Positions 25,703 through 36,780 are shown, counted from the stretch's first letter. The stretch is 64,000 nucleotides of DNA from Geosporobacter ferrireducens (GCF_001750685.1 NZ_CP017269.1:1364001-1428000), one strand, 5' to 3'. Program-made: numbers and translations. Notes: generated by a model not told the origin, from the letters alone.

Positions 25703-27472
25703 TCACCCCTTAATTTTAGTCATTTCATCCAATAAGGCAATGAGTGCTGCATCGGATCTGTATTTGAGCGTTAAATGCCCGTTCATCTTTGGCACCTCGG
25801 GATTTTGATCTAAGAAATCAAATAGGGCTTCTAAGGTATATTCCATATTCTTTTCTGAAAAATAGTTCTCAATAGCATTAAACACCTCCAGATCTTCTGG
25901 ATAATCTAAAGTCAGCCGATAATCTCTGCACCATTTTTCTGGAAGATTTACTTTGTTGATGCTAAAATACTCCGGATTGTTTTGAAAATACCAAGTCATA
26001 TATTCTGAATAATCGGCTCTAGGAAAATAGGCTTTTACCTTTTCCAAAGCCGCTGTATTTATAATTTCAAGGCTTGTTCCTACAGCCGCCCCGATACCAC
26101 AGGTATAATCTGCACCCCTTTCAAAATGAGACTTTAGCAGAAACTGACATATTTCATTGGATAAATAAGGACAATCCCCTGTAACACGTATAATGACATC
26201 AATCTTCAGCTTTCTCGCGATATCTAAATACCTCTGAATCACATCTTCCGGGTCTCCCCTATGAAAAATGACATCCTCACGATAGGTAAATCCTTCGAGG
26301 GCTGCATCTTCTTCTAAATCTGAGGTGGCCAGAATCGTATGATTTACATTTTGAAACCTTAAGGCATTTTTAAGACATAATTCAATCGAAGACTGCTTTC
26401 CAATAGGCAGCAATGCCTTTTTAGGCAGCCTTGTTGATTTTAATCTACACGCAATGATGGTTGCGATGGTTGCCTTTTTGAAATCCTGTGGTTGCAATGT
26501 ATTTCCTGATTTTTTATCGACTGCAAGGATATGAAAGCTTGAAATCAAAGCTTTTAATTCTTTGGTATTCAGTCCCCTTTGACCCGTACGTTTATAGGAA
26601 ATATCCTCTGATGCTATGAGCGTACCTTTTTCTTTACTGCCTGTAAGTATCGGCAGTTGAATAGAATTCTGCAAATATTCCCTTTCCCTGTCATTGATAA
26701 AGGGCTGAGCAGATAAGGCAATATATTGATTGAGCTGAGCGATATACCTTTTATAACCTTCTATTTTTACACTGGAAAACCCATCGTATTTTGTCTCCAA
26801 CTGACTGTGCATCACATGCTTTTCGATCACATCTGCTCCCATCATGGCGGCCATCACAGGCAGCCACAGCGCATCTTCACTACTGCCGTCTACATGATCT
26901 GCAAATACAATTCGATTCAAAAAATGGGATTTAATTTCTTTTATTTTTGATATTCCAGCATCCATAAGCTCCGTAGGATAACTTTGAAAACCTACTTCCA
27001 GCAGAATTTCTTGCGGATTAATTACCGCATCCATATGGGACAGCATTTCTCCAATTTCTGTTATCTCAAATCCGGAAACGTTGATAATCAATTTTTTGCC
27101 ACACATATCTAAATCCGATAATGCCTTTAATAAGGACTGATTCATCAAAACCGATGCTTGGAGCTTAACCCCTTTTATGAGATCTATATGTTGACGTAGA
27201 ATGCAGATACTATATCTATCAAATACATCAATCCAGACATCTTTCGTCAAGCTGGCATAATGAATAAGCTCTGCCCAATCTTCCTCCTGGATATAAAGAC
27301 TTTGATAAACTTCATACCATGCATAATCAGAGGCGGCAATCTCATCATATCGGAAGGGTTGAAACTTTATACCAAAACCATTTTTGAACACCTCAAACTC
27401 CTTTATGAGGTCTCGCAGATAATCCAAATTGCCCCCATGGGTATTGGCAACTTCAATGATATTGTATACCAT
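25703..27472 (-). CDS. Fusion of NeuB-like synthase, SAF domain and CMP-sugar cytidylyltransferase (PseF/SpsF-like)
   Basis: A 589-residue fusion. Residues 1-265 are a divergent NeuB-type barrel: IIEVANTHGG and IKFQPF align with IAEMSANHAGD and IKVQTY of PseI, and both metal-site His remain (FADHVDG, EKHVMHS). Residues about 280-345 are a SAF domain (GLNTKELKALISSFHILAVD). Residues about 350-589 are a nucleotidyltransferase of the SpsF/NeuA group: ATIIACRLKSTRLPKKALLP, FHRGDPEDVIQRY and IRVTGDCPYLS. The last part probably activates the nonulosonic acid with CTP. The role of the second synthase is unclear: a different sugar acid, or a specialised duplicate. Domain order is seen directly; function is inferred. 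Confidence 0.85.
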   Translation of the reverse strand: MVYNIIEVANTHGGNLDYLRDLIKEFEVFKNGFGIKFQPFRYDEIAASDYAWYEVYQSLYIQEEDWAELIHYASLTKDVWIDVFDRYSICILRQHIDLIKGVKLQASVLMNQSLLKALSDLDMCGKKLIINVSGFEITEIGEMLSHMDAVINPQEILLEVGFQSYPTELMDAGISKIKEIKSHFLNRIVFADHVDGSSEDALWLPVMAAMMGADVIEKHVMHSQLETKYDGFSSVKIEGYKRYIAQLNQYIALSAQPFINDREREYLQNSIQLPILTGSKEKGTLIASEDISYKRTGQRGLNTKELKALISSFHILAVDKKSGNTLQPQDFKKATIATIIACRLKSTRLPKKALLPIGKQSSIELCLKNALRFQNVNHTILATSDLEEDAALEGFTYREDVIFHRGDPEDVIQRYLDIARKLKIDVIIRVTGDCPYLSNEICQFLLKSHFERGADYTCGIGAAVGTSLEIINTAALEKVKAYFPRADYSEYMTWYFQNNPEYFSINKVNLPEKWCRDYRLTLDYPEDLEVFNAIENYFSEKNMEYTLEALFDFLDQNPEVPKMNGHLTLKYRSDAALIALLDEMTKIKG

Positions 27473-27507
27473 GCAATTCTCCCCCCATACTAAAACGATC
27501 TCTTTCT

Positions 27508-28707
27508 TTATGCTTTTCTATAGTAATTCAGCACTTTTTTTATTGCAGTGACTACATCCTCTACATCTTGGGCTTCCATCATCGGGAAGAGGGGTAAGGT
27601 TATGCTGTTTTCGTATAGGGTTTCTGCATTTGGACATAAACCTTTTTTATACCCAAGCTGTTGATAATAAGGATGATAATACACTGGAATATAATGAACA
27701 TTTACACCGATATTCTCAGCCTGTAGGGCTTCAAAGATTTCCTTTCTTCCTACTGTGAACTTTTCAAGGGCTAATTGAACAATATAGAGGTGCCAGCTTG
27801 AATCCGAAAAGGCTGATTCATAGGGTAATATGATCCCATCAATGGAGGCTAGGCTTCCATGATACTGTTTAACTAAATCTCTGCGCTTTTGAATAAAAGA
27901 TTCTAATTTGCCTAATTGACTCATACCCAATGCACATTGGATGTCTGTAATCCGATAATTGTATCCCAATGCCAGCTGTTCATAGTACCATGCCCCTTGC
28001 CCTTTAAGTTCAAGCAAACGGGCATCTCTCGTAATGCCATGGGTGCGAAACATTCGTAACTGATTATAAAAGGTTTCATCATTGGTCGTGATTACGCCCC
28101 CTTCTCCTGTTGTAATATGCTTCACTGGATGAAGGCTGAAGGTGGTCATATCAGAGATACTTCCTACCTTTTTGCCTTTATAAGATGTGCCTAATGCATG
28201 GGCAGCATCTTCAATAACTATGAGGCCGTACTTCTCTGCCAGCTTTAGGATCTTATCTAAATCCACAGCTTGCCCTGTAAAGTCTACAGGAATAATTGCC
28301 TTTGTCTTTTCTGTAATTTTTCGCTCCACAGCTTCTACATTCAGGTTATAGGTTTTAGGGTCTATGTCTGCAAATATAGGCGTTGCCCCTTGATATAGCA
28401 CACAATTCGCTGATGCTGCAAATGTCATAGGGGTAGTGATCACTTCATCACCTTCTTTGATTCCAGCAGCAAAACAGGCTGCATGAAGGGCTGCAGTGCC
28501 GTTGGAAATTGCCACTGCGTATTTTGAATGAACATAATCTGCTATTCTTTCTTCAAATGCTTTGATGGTTGGTCCTGTTGTTAAATAGTCTCCCTTTAAT
28601 ATATCTACAACTGCTTTTATATCTTCCTCATCAATCCACTGCCTGCCATAGGGTAAATAAGTTTCTCTTACGGGTTTTCCACCGTGAATCGCCAATATAT
28701 CCTTCAT
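27508..28707 (-). CDS. pseC: UDP-4-amino-4,6-dideoxy-N-acetyl-beta-L-altrosamine transaminase (PseC/SpsC)
   Basis: A 399-residue PLP enzyme of the DegT/DnrJ/EryC1 family. The PLP lysine is in SLHPVKHITTGEGG. VIEDAAHALG and GYNYRITDIQCALG are family motifs. The pair FRTHGITRDARLL and GQGAWYYEQLALG is characteristic of PseC. It uses glutamate to aminate the 4-keto sugar from PseB. I use the second in-frame ATG (28707), since GAGGT lies 7 bases upstream of it; the first ATG would be too close. It follows the SDR gene by 13 bases. Confidence 0.9.
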   Translation of the reverse strand: MKDILAIHGGKPVRETYLPYGRQWIDEEDIKAVVDILKGDYLTTGPTIKAFEERIADYVHSKYAVAISNGTAALHAACFAAGIKEGDEVITTPMTFAASANCVLYQGATPIFADIDPKTYNLNVEAVERKITEKTKAIIPVDFTGQAVDLDKILKLAEKYGLIVIEDAAHALGTSYKGKKVGSISDMTTFSLHPVKHITTGEGGVITTNDETFYNQLRMFRTHGITRDARLLELKGQGAWYYEQLALGYNYRITDIQCALGMSQLGKLESFIQKRRDLVKQYHGSLASIDGIILPYESAFSDSSWHLYIVQLALEKFTVGRKEIFEALQAENIGVNVHYIPVYYHPYYQQLGYKKGLCPNAETLYENSITLPLFPMMEAQDVEDVVTAIKKVLNYYRKA

Positions 28708-28720
28708 GATCATACCTCGC

Positions 28721-29668
28721 TTAAACTAATTTTAGATGATTTTTTATCCATGCCTCTGTCTTTTTAATTCCTTCTTCTAAAGGAATCTCTGGCTTCCACC
28801 CCATTAAGGCTTTAGTCTTTGAGTAATCGCACAACAGCTTCTGAATCTCACTTTGAGGATGGATATGTGGTATATGGGTAATTTGTTCTTCTGTATCAGC
28901 GATCCGTTCAGCAAGCTGATTGATTGATAGATCCCTTCCAGTACCTGCATTGAGCACCTCTCCATTGACGATATCCTGATAACCTGCCTCCACGACAAAA
29001 CGGGCACAATCTTCTACATACAACAGATCTCTTGTCTGCCTTCCATCCCCATAGATATCAAGTGTTTTTCCTTCTAGATTTCTCTTGATGAATATGGCTA
29101 CTACGCCCCCTTCACCACCAGTTTTTTGAAAAGGTCCGTAGGTATTAAAAGGTCTTATCACAACAACAGGCAGTCGGTATCCATGCCAATAGGATAAAAC
29201 CAGGCTTTCTCCCGAAATTTTACTTCCTGCATAGGGTGAAGCTGGCTTCACCGGATGAAGCTCTGTGATTCCACTTTCACTATAGGCTCTGTCATATACC
29301 ATACAGGTGCTCATAAATACCATCTTGGTTTTATGCTTTCTACATTCCTCTAAGACATTAAAGGTACCTAATACATCATTGTTAAAGGTGGTTTCAGGAT
29401 CATCTAAACTATCCTGTACATTGATACTGGCTGCCAAATGATAGCATATTTCGTATTTATTTTGGAAAAGTTCACCTAATAATTTTTGATCCTTTATATC
29501 TCCAATCACAAATTTTTCTAAGTTCTCCCTATGAAGAAATTCTTCGAGGTTTTCTTTTCGCCCATTTGACAAATTATCTAAAACCCATACCCGATGTCCT
29601 TCTTCTAACAGTCTTTTTACCACCCACCGTCCGATAAAGCCTGCTCCACCGGTTACCAATACTTTCAT
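28721..29668 (-). CDS. NAD-dependent sugar epimerase/dehydratase (extended SDR)
   Basis: A 315-residue extended SDR enzyme with GGAGFIGRWVV at the N-terminus, HLAASINVQDS, MSTCMVYD, the catalytic YAGSK and RPFNTYGP. It acts on a nucleotide sugar. The nearest named relatives are UDP-glucose 4-epimerases and GDP-mannose 4,6-dehydratases, and I cannot choose between them. It is not needed for the standard pseudaminic acid route. It may instead serve a side branch or supply another sugar. The start follows GAGGGGGC. It is transcribed with pseC. A composite repeat separates it from pseB. Confidence 0.8.
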   Translation of the reverse strand: MKVLVTGGAGFIGRWVVKRLLEEGHRVWVLDNLSNGRKENLEEFLHRENLEKFVIGDIKDQKLLGELFQNKYEICYHLAASINVQDSLDDPETTFNNDVLGTFNVLEECRKHKTKMVFMSTCMVYDRAYSESGITELHPVKPASPYAGSKISGESLVLSYWHGYRLPVVVIRPFNTYGPFQKTGGEGGVVAIFIKRNLEGKTLDIYGDGRQTRDLLYVEDCARFVVEAGYQDIVNGEVLNAGTGRDLSINQLAERIADTEEQITHIPHIHPQSEIQKLLCDYSKTKALMGWKPEIPLEEGIKKTEAWIKNHLKLV

Positions 29669-29743
29669 TTTTTTGCCCCCTCGTCTGATAAAATTCTATT
29701 TATAAAACCGATAGATCTGGGATTGAGAAATTAAATATTCAAC

Positions 29744-29942
29744 GGAACTGTGAGGGCACAGTTCCCTACGTAAACATTAAGCAGGAATGTAGGGATCGAC
29801 GCCCTCGTCGAGCCGCATATAAAATGCAATATCCAATCACAGGTCTATATAAATTTACACTTTTAAAGCGCATATACGTAGTTGAGGACCTGCGTATCCT
29901 CCCGAAAATGCAGCGGACAGACACGCAGGTCTGCCCGTTTTT
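29744..29942. repeat. Composite intergenic repeat, copy B
   Basis: Three palindromic units fill the 369-bp gap (29669-30037). They are GGAACTGTGAGGGCACAGTTCC-type (29744-29765), a GGGATCGACGCCCTCGTCGA unit (29791-29810) matching copy A inverted, and the GAGGACCTG / CAGACACGCAGGTCTGCCC unit matching copy A directly. No gene is visible in the gap. Confidence 0.75.
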
Positions 29943-30037
29943 CGGAACAGCACAGAGGCCCCGTTGCTTACAATTATCTTTCATTTTAGAAGCGTCTATC
30001 TATATTTTTCAGCTTAGATAATCCATAGCTTTTTATC

Positions 30038-31054
30038 CTACAATATTCCTTCTTCATGGAGCAATGCCCTGATCTCCTCTCTCGTGATCGGTTCCATATG
30101 ATGGGAGCAATAGCTTCCGATCCCTGCAGCCCTACAGCCTTTATAAAAATCTCTAAACTTTTCTGTCTCATAGGTCACAGGACATACCGCATACATTTTC
30201 TCCAAATCAAAAGCAAATTTAGATTCTTCCTCTGTCATAAGCTCTTCATATAACTTTTCTCCCGGTCTCATCCCAATGGTTTCAATCTTTATCTCCTGCT
30301 GATCAATCCCATGTTTTTTACAGGTTTCCTCAATCACTACTTCTGCTAAATCACGCAGCCTGATCACTGGCATCTTTAATATAAAAATCTCACCCCCTAA
30401 GCAGTTTTCAGCAGCCTGCATCGTAAGCGCCGCAGCTTGAGTAAGGGTCATCATAAATCGACTCATATTGAGATCTGTAACCGTGATCTTTCGCTGTTCT
30501 AAGATTTGTTTTTCAAATAAAGGAATGATCGATCCCCTTGAACCCATTACATTTCCAAACCGTACAACAACAAACTTTGTCTGTGCACTGCCTCTGCTGA
30601 AATTCGCCGCCTGGGTAATTCTCTCTGCCAAAAGCTTTGTTGCCCCATAAACATTGGTGGGGTTAATGGCTTTGTCTGAACTGGTAAAGAGTACCCTTTC
30701 AACATTATGATTTCTAGCGGCCTTAATTACATTATCCATCCCGATAATGTTGGTTTTCATCGCTTCCGTTGGATTGTATTCACAGGCAGGTACATGCTTC
30801 ATGGCAGCTAAGTTAAACACAATGTCGATATCCCTGCATGCACGCTCCACCCGGTCATAATCCCTTACATCCCCAATCAATAAGCGAATATTCTTCTGAT
30901 TTCTCAAGGTATTGCCAATCAAAAACTGTTTATATTCATCTCTACTCAATATGCGGATAACCGCTGGCTCCTGTTTTAACAGCTCCTCAACAATTTTCCC
31001 TCCAACGGTACCGGTTCCGCCAATCACTAATATCTTTTTGTCTTTATATCTCAC
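30038..31054 (-). CDS. pseB: UDP-N-acetylglucosamine 4,6-dehydratase (inverting), PseB-like
   Basis: A 338-residue SDR enzyme. VIGGTGTVGGKIVEEL is the nucleotide site; NLAAMKHVPACEYNP and SSDKAINPTNVYGATKLLAE (catalytic Lys in place of the usual Thr/Tyr region, then YGATK) are diagnostic of PseB/FlaA1-type dehydratases. RFGNVMGSRGSIIPLF and GMRPGEKLYEELM are also conserved. This is the first pathway step, making the UDP-4-keto-6-deoxy-altrose intermediate. It starts at GTG behind TTAGGAGAGAGAACT. It is first of the minus-strand set, with a candidate sporulation promoter upstream. Confidence 0.9.
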   Translation of the reverse strand: MRYKDKKILVIGGTGTVGGKIVEELLKQEPAVIRILSRDEYKQFLIGNTLRNQKNIRLLIGDVRDYDRVERACRDIDIVFNLAAMKHVPACEYNPTEAMKTNIIGMDNVIKAARNHNVERVLFTSSDKAINPTNVYGATKLLAERITQAANFSRGSAQTKFVVVRFGNVMGSRGSIIPLFEKQILEQRKITVTDLNMSRFMMTLTQAAALTMQAAENCLGGEIFILKMPVIRLRDLAEVVIEETCKKHGIDQQEIKIETIGMRPGEKLYEELMTEEESKFAFDLEKMYAVCPVTYETEKFRDFYKGCRAAGIGSYCSHHMEPITREEIRALLHEEGIL

Positions 31055-31104
31055 AGTTCTCTCTCCTAAATGGTTCTATCAATTTTTATCTGTGCTTCTA
31101 TACC

Positions 31105-31131
31105 ATATATATGAATAGAACTGGAATCGGT
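31105..31131 (-). promoter_or_regulatory. Candidate SigK-like promoter before pseB
   Basis: On the minus strand AC, 16 bases, then CATATATAT, 50 bases before the GTG start. The core and spacing fit; the final TA is AT. Confidence 0.3.
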
Positions 31132-31182
31132 GAGGTTCCTGTACCTTTTTTTGATTATGTAATAAATACTGTCTTTCAATCC

Positions 31183-31470
31183 TCAAGGATCAACGGTTGA
31201 TGCCCTTATGTTTAGCAGTTCTTCAAGCACAGCAAGATTGTGCAAAGTATCTTTATCCCCTGGTCGATAAGCTAATGCAAGCTGATTATGCAGATAGGAC
31301 AAATCATAGCATCCTAGCTGCATGAATAATCGCCCAGATGATAATAACTATTGCGCACAAAACTTTATTTTCGGCAGTATTCCTTTCATCTGCTAAGAAT
31401 TGCAAATAGAAATCAAAGCCCTTTCATACTGTTGTTCTTGATGGCGTTCACGGGCATAATGAAAAATATT
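31183..31470 (-). pseudogene. Decayed C-terminal part of a GT2-TPR glycosyltransferase
   Basis: No intact gene lies in this 0.5-kb gap, but its minus strand retains a broken protein. FHYARERHQEQQYERALIS resembles the YYYANELLDHQRHQEAAEYY segment of the intact GT2-TPR proteins. After two in-frame stops, LGCYDLSYLHNQLALAYRPG resembles LGLYQLAYDHNELARLYIPD. The frame ends at a TGA at 31183-31185. It is one of three such relics next to the surface genes. Confidence 0.65.
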
Positions 31471-31521
31471 ATGCTATTTGCAAGCCATGGTTTCATTCCC
31501 CTATTCAAACCTTGATATGAA

Positions 31522-31551
31522 AAGGCCCAACTTTCTTCTGCGTTGAGCCTT
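31522..31551 (-). terminator. Terminator downstream of the propeller gene
   Basis: A 10-bp stem with one G-U pair (AAGGCTCAAC / GTTGGGCCTT on the minus strand) is followed by TTTCATAT. It lies 30 bases past the stop of the beta-propeller reading frame. Confidence 0.65.
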
Positions 31552-31580
31552 CTAAGGCCTGTTATCTTTCATCTAATCAT

Positions 31581-32249
31581 CTAAGGATTGATATCTATTT
31601 TCCAGGGAGCATCCCCCACAGCAATCGACCCAAGCAATTCATTGGTCAGGCCTCGGATTACATAAACCGTATCATCGTTTTCATTAGACACATAAATCAT
31701 ATTGGTCTTTACATTCACGCCTATTCCCCCGGGATTTGTTCCCACAGCAATGGTAGCAATGACGGCATTGGATACCCCGTCAATGACAGAAACATTGTGG
31801 GCTCCAGAGTTACTGATATAAATGCGATTGGTATTTGGATTGACTGCTACTCCATAGGGATTCGTCCCCACACTAATGGTTTCAATGACTGTATGGGTTA
31901 AACCATCAATCACGGACACATTGTTATTGTTGTCATAGTTGGTTCCGTAAATCCGATTGGTAACTGGATTAATTCCCAAATCTGCTGGCCGCATTCCGCT
32001 TATACTTCCTACCAGGGTTGCAATGACTACATTTGATATCCCATCAATTACAGAGATAGTGTAAGAGTATCTATTGGATACATAAATGCTATTGGTAGAT
32101 GGATTGATTGCCGCCCCCCATGGATTTGTTCCCACAGGAATCGCTGCAATCACCGTGTTCGTTTTTCCATCAATTACAGAAACATTATTTGAGTTATAAT
32201 TAGTTACATAAATGCGATTGCTGCTTGTATTAATAGCAATAGCTGACGG
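31581..32249 (-). pseudogene. C-terminal beta-propeller part of a surface protein, separated by an in-frame TGA
   Basis: The same frame as the upstream 32250-33062 segment continues here after a single TGA at 32250-32252. It contains several propeller blades of about 42 residues built from units such as NRIYVTNYNSNNVSVIDGK and TVIAAIPVGTNPWG. An internal ATG at 32153 could in theory restart translation, but no clear ribosome site precedes it. The blades belong to the YVTN/YncE-like group of surface beta-propellers. Most simply, this is the lost half of a 494-codon gene interrupted by a nonsense mutation or a sequencing error. Confidence 0.7.
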
Positions 32250-33062
32250 TCATTCCCCCACTTGAATGGTATCAATCACCGTATTGGTAATACCATCAAT
32301 CACAGAAACATTGCGTGAATACAGATTTGAAACATAAATTCTATTGGTTATTGGATTGACTTTTACAGCAAAACTAGGATTATTGCCTACAGGAATGGTT
32401 GCAATCACTGAACTTGTCATTCCATCGATTACAGAAACATTGTTAGAAAATCTATTGGCCACATAGATTCGATTGACAGACAATAGACCTGTATAGCCTG
32501 CTGGGCCTGTTGCTCCTGTCGGACCGGTTGGGCCTATGGCTGACTCGAACTCAATAATAAGCGTAGGCCAATTTTCAACCATTCCATTCTCATATCCTCT
32601 GAATCCCATTAGACTCGTTTGGTCCTCAAATGTGGTAAGCAGTATTCCGTTATTTTGGAATAGGTCTTCATACCAGCCTTGTACCAGCTGGGTTAGACTC
32701 AAATAAATGTAATTTCCTACAAGATCTTCATCCAATACTGTCTCCAATACTGGTTCTCCTGCAACAGTCGGCTGGGTATTCCATGTTACGATATTTTCTG
32801 AAAATCCGTTTACTAACCGCCGTGCCGTTAACGGTTGAACACCAGGTACTATCTTTTGAAAAAAGAAGAGTCTTAATGTGACGTTCGTAATAACTGACGC
32901 CGGCGGTATTGGACTTATATCAAATCTTAATAAGGTTCTAAATACATCATTGGGTGCAAAAGTTCGTCCCACCAGCAGATTTTCTGCAGGTCCAAAGTTT
33001 TGGTTTGGCAGCAGTTGCAATATTACTGCTGCATCTGTCGGGGTTAAAAACAATATAGGCAC
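32250..33062 (-). CDS. DNRLRE surface protein with beta-propeller start, truncated by in-frame stop
   Basis: A 270-residue product. Residues 1-178 are the DNRLRE module shared by four genes here ([39 protein letters not shown]). A short [13 protein letters not shown] collagen stub follows. Two propeller blades (NRIYVANRFSNNVSVIDGMT, NRIYVSNLYSRNVSVIDGIT) precede a TGA that follows VGE. The GTG start at 33062 sits behind GGAGGGAGTGAT, at the position where the paralogues have ATG or TTG. There is no signal peptide. The first 100 bp match the BclB-like gene at 40248, while the rest matches the BclA-like gene. This gene is therefore a mosaic. Confidence 0.7.
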   Translation of the reverse strand: MPILFLTPTDAAVILQLLPNQNFGPAENLLVGRTFAPNDVFRTLLRFDISPIPPASVITNVTLRLFFFQKIVPGVQPLTARRLVNGFSENIVTWNTQPTVAGEPVLETVLDEDLVGNYIYLSLTQLVQGWYEDLFQNNGILLTTFEDQTSLMGFRGYENGMVENWPTLIIEFESAIGPTGPTGATGPAGYTGLLSVNRIYVANRFSNNVSVIDGMTSSVIATIPVGNNPSFAVKVNPITNRIYVSNLYSRNVSVIDGITNTVIDTIQVGE

Positions 33063-33125
33063 ATCACTCCCTCCTTTCCAATTCATACTATATGGATAAG
33101 CAGGTATGGTTACAGGTTGGCTTCT

Positions 33126-33269
33126 CTAAATTTGAAGAGACTGCTTCTGCTTCAACAATTCTTTAAGAAGGCTGAGATTATTTAAAGCATCTTGGTCGTT
33201 AGGTCCATAGGATAGCACTATTTTGTTGTGATGATAGGATAAATCGTATAGCCCTAGCTGATCATAGCA
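33126..33269 (-). pseudogene. C-terminal relic of a GT2-TPR glycosyltransferase
   Basis: 48 codons on the minus strand ending in TAG read CYDQLGLYDLSYHHNKIVLS and then GPNDQDALNN. They align with CYDRLGLYQLAYDHNELARL of the intact gene at 33353-34444. No start or catalytic domain remains. It is the second of three relics; it lies upstream of the propeller gene, between it and an intact paralogue. Confidence 0.7.
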
Positions 33270-33352
33270 AAGACCCTACTCTAACAAAGTCAACCCTTCT
33301 GTCTTGCGAAAAATTGAATATGTTAGATAATACAATTCCAAAGTCCCTTCAT

Positions 33353-34444
33353 TTACTGATCACCATTATTCTTAATGTTTAACGTATTCTCAAGATATTG
33401 CTTATTATATAGAACTCTTTGATCATCAGGTATATACAATCTAGCTAGCTCATTATGATCATAAGCCAATTGGTAAAGTCCTAGCCTGTCATAACAGACA
33501 CATAGCTGGAGGTGGGGGAGCCAGGTCCAACAGGCAGAATTTGTTAATCCCATATTTTCGTTAGGCTTTTCCAGCAGTGTAGCGAGCTTATACCAAAAAG
33601 TAGCCTGCTTATACATATTTATGTTTAGAAACAAGAACCCCATGCGGCAGCAGGATTCTGCCCTAGGCGTATCATATTTGAAAGATTGCAAGCTATACTT
33701 CATAGCATTATCCCAGTCATTAAGAATGATATGGATATCTGCAAGCTTCCAGCAAGCAGCAACATTATCCTCAAACCACCCCTTACCAGCATCTAAAAAT
33801 TTGATATAGTATTCTGCGGCCTCTTGATGCCGTCGATGATCAAGAAGTTCATTGGCATAATAATATAAGTCCCTTGGACCAAACTCTTCATTGTTTTTCA
33901 ACCTCTGTTCATATATCTTTATATTTCTATCTACATCATGATGGACTCTCTTGTGTGTTACCCCAATATCGCTGTTTAAAATATTTCCACCCATTTCCAG
34001 ATATTCATGTACCGGGCCAACCCATCTAAAACTGCAACTTCTCTTTACAAGACGGTTGCTTCTTATTGTGTGTGTGACTTTTCCATATTGATCAAAAGCT
34101 AAATTGATATTCATCGTCACACAGTCTATCGTTGGGTTGAGTACTTCTTTGAGCTGCAAAAACTTCTGTCTATCTTCCTCCAACAGCATATCATCAGCAT
34201 CAGTCCAAAGAATATATTCCATAGAAGCCTTACTAAAAGAAAAATTGCGGGCCGCTGCAAAATCATCAATCCACTGAAAATCATAGATTTTATCCGTATA
34301 GCGTTGGGCTATTTCCTTTGTACAGTCTTCAGAACCTGTATCAGCAATAATGATTTCATCTGCAATTCCATTAAACGATTCCAGACATCTGTCCAAAACT
34401 TTCTCTTCATTTTTTACAATCATACATAAACTAATCGTTACCAT
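33353..34444 (-). CDS. GT2 glycosyltransferase with TPR tail
   Basis: A 363-residue protein. The GT2 domain occupies residues 1-225: MVTISLCMIVKNEEKVLDRC, DEIIIADTGSEDCT, and the metal site TDADDML. TPR-like helices follow (YYYANELLDHRRHQEAAEYY, WDNAMKYSLQSFKYD). It is a close paralogue of the gene at 38940-40034. Relatives glycosylate proteins, and the neighbouring Thr-rich collagen protein is the likely acceptor. It starts at ATG 34444 and lies downstream of the collagen-like gene at 34570, separated by a strong hairpin terminator, so the two may be transcribed separately. Confidence 0.88.
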   Translation of the reverse strand: MVTISLCMIVKNEEKVLDRCLESFNGIADEIIIADTGSEDCTKEIAQRYTDKIYDFQWIDDFAAARNFSFSKASMEYILWTDADDMLLEEDRQKFLQLKEVLNPTIDCVTMNINLAFDQYGKVTHTIRSNRLVKRSCSFRWVGPVHEYLEMGGNILNSDIGVTHKRVHHDVDRNIKIYEQRLKNNEEFGPRDLYYYANELLDHRRHQEAAEYYIKFLDAGKGWFEDNVAACWKLADIHIILNDWDNAMKYSLQSFKYDTPRAESCCRMGFLFLNINMYKQATFWYKLATLLEKPNENMGLTNSACWTWLPHLQLCVCYDRLGLYQLAYDHNELARLYIPDDQRVLYNKQYLENTLNIKNNGDQ

Positions 34445-34526
34445 AGGATCACCTCATCAATCTTCATAGTTCAATACATTGTATGACATGTTTTGTGTTA
34501 TGTGATTGAGACATAGTCATTGTACC

Positions 34527-34567
34527 CAACAACAAAACCTTCCACTAAATGGAAGGCTTTGTTGTTG
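34527..34567 (-). terminator. Strong terminator after the BclA-like gene
   Basis: An 18-bp stem with one mismatch (34527-34544 with 34550-34567) and a 5-base loop. The 3' arm on the minus strand is T-rich (TTTTGTTGTTG). It lies 3 bases beyond the stop of the collagen-like gene. Confidence 0.7.
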
Positions 34568-34569
34568 AA

Positions 34570-36732
<2,163 letters not shown>

Positions 36733-36753
36733 ATCACTCCCTCCTTTCCACTT

Positions 36754-36780
36754 CATACTATGTGGACAGCCATAAAGTGT
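36754..36780 (-). promoter_or_regulatory. Candidate SigK-like promoter of the BclA-like gene
   Basis: On the minus strand AC, 16 bases, then CATAGTATG, 22 bases before the start codon. The core and spacing fit mother-cell sigma K; the last base is G instead of A. It is conserved before the paralogue at 38800. Confidence 0.4.

Noticed and set aside
32250..32252. Selenocysteine at the in-frame TGA
   Set aside because: The position corresponds to Asn or Ala in the other propeller blades, there is no Cys homologue, and no clear SECIS hairpin follows directly.
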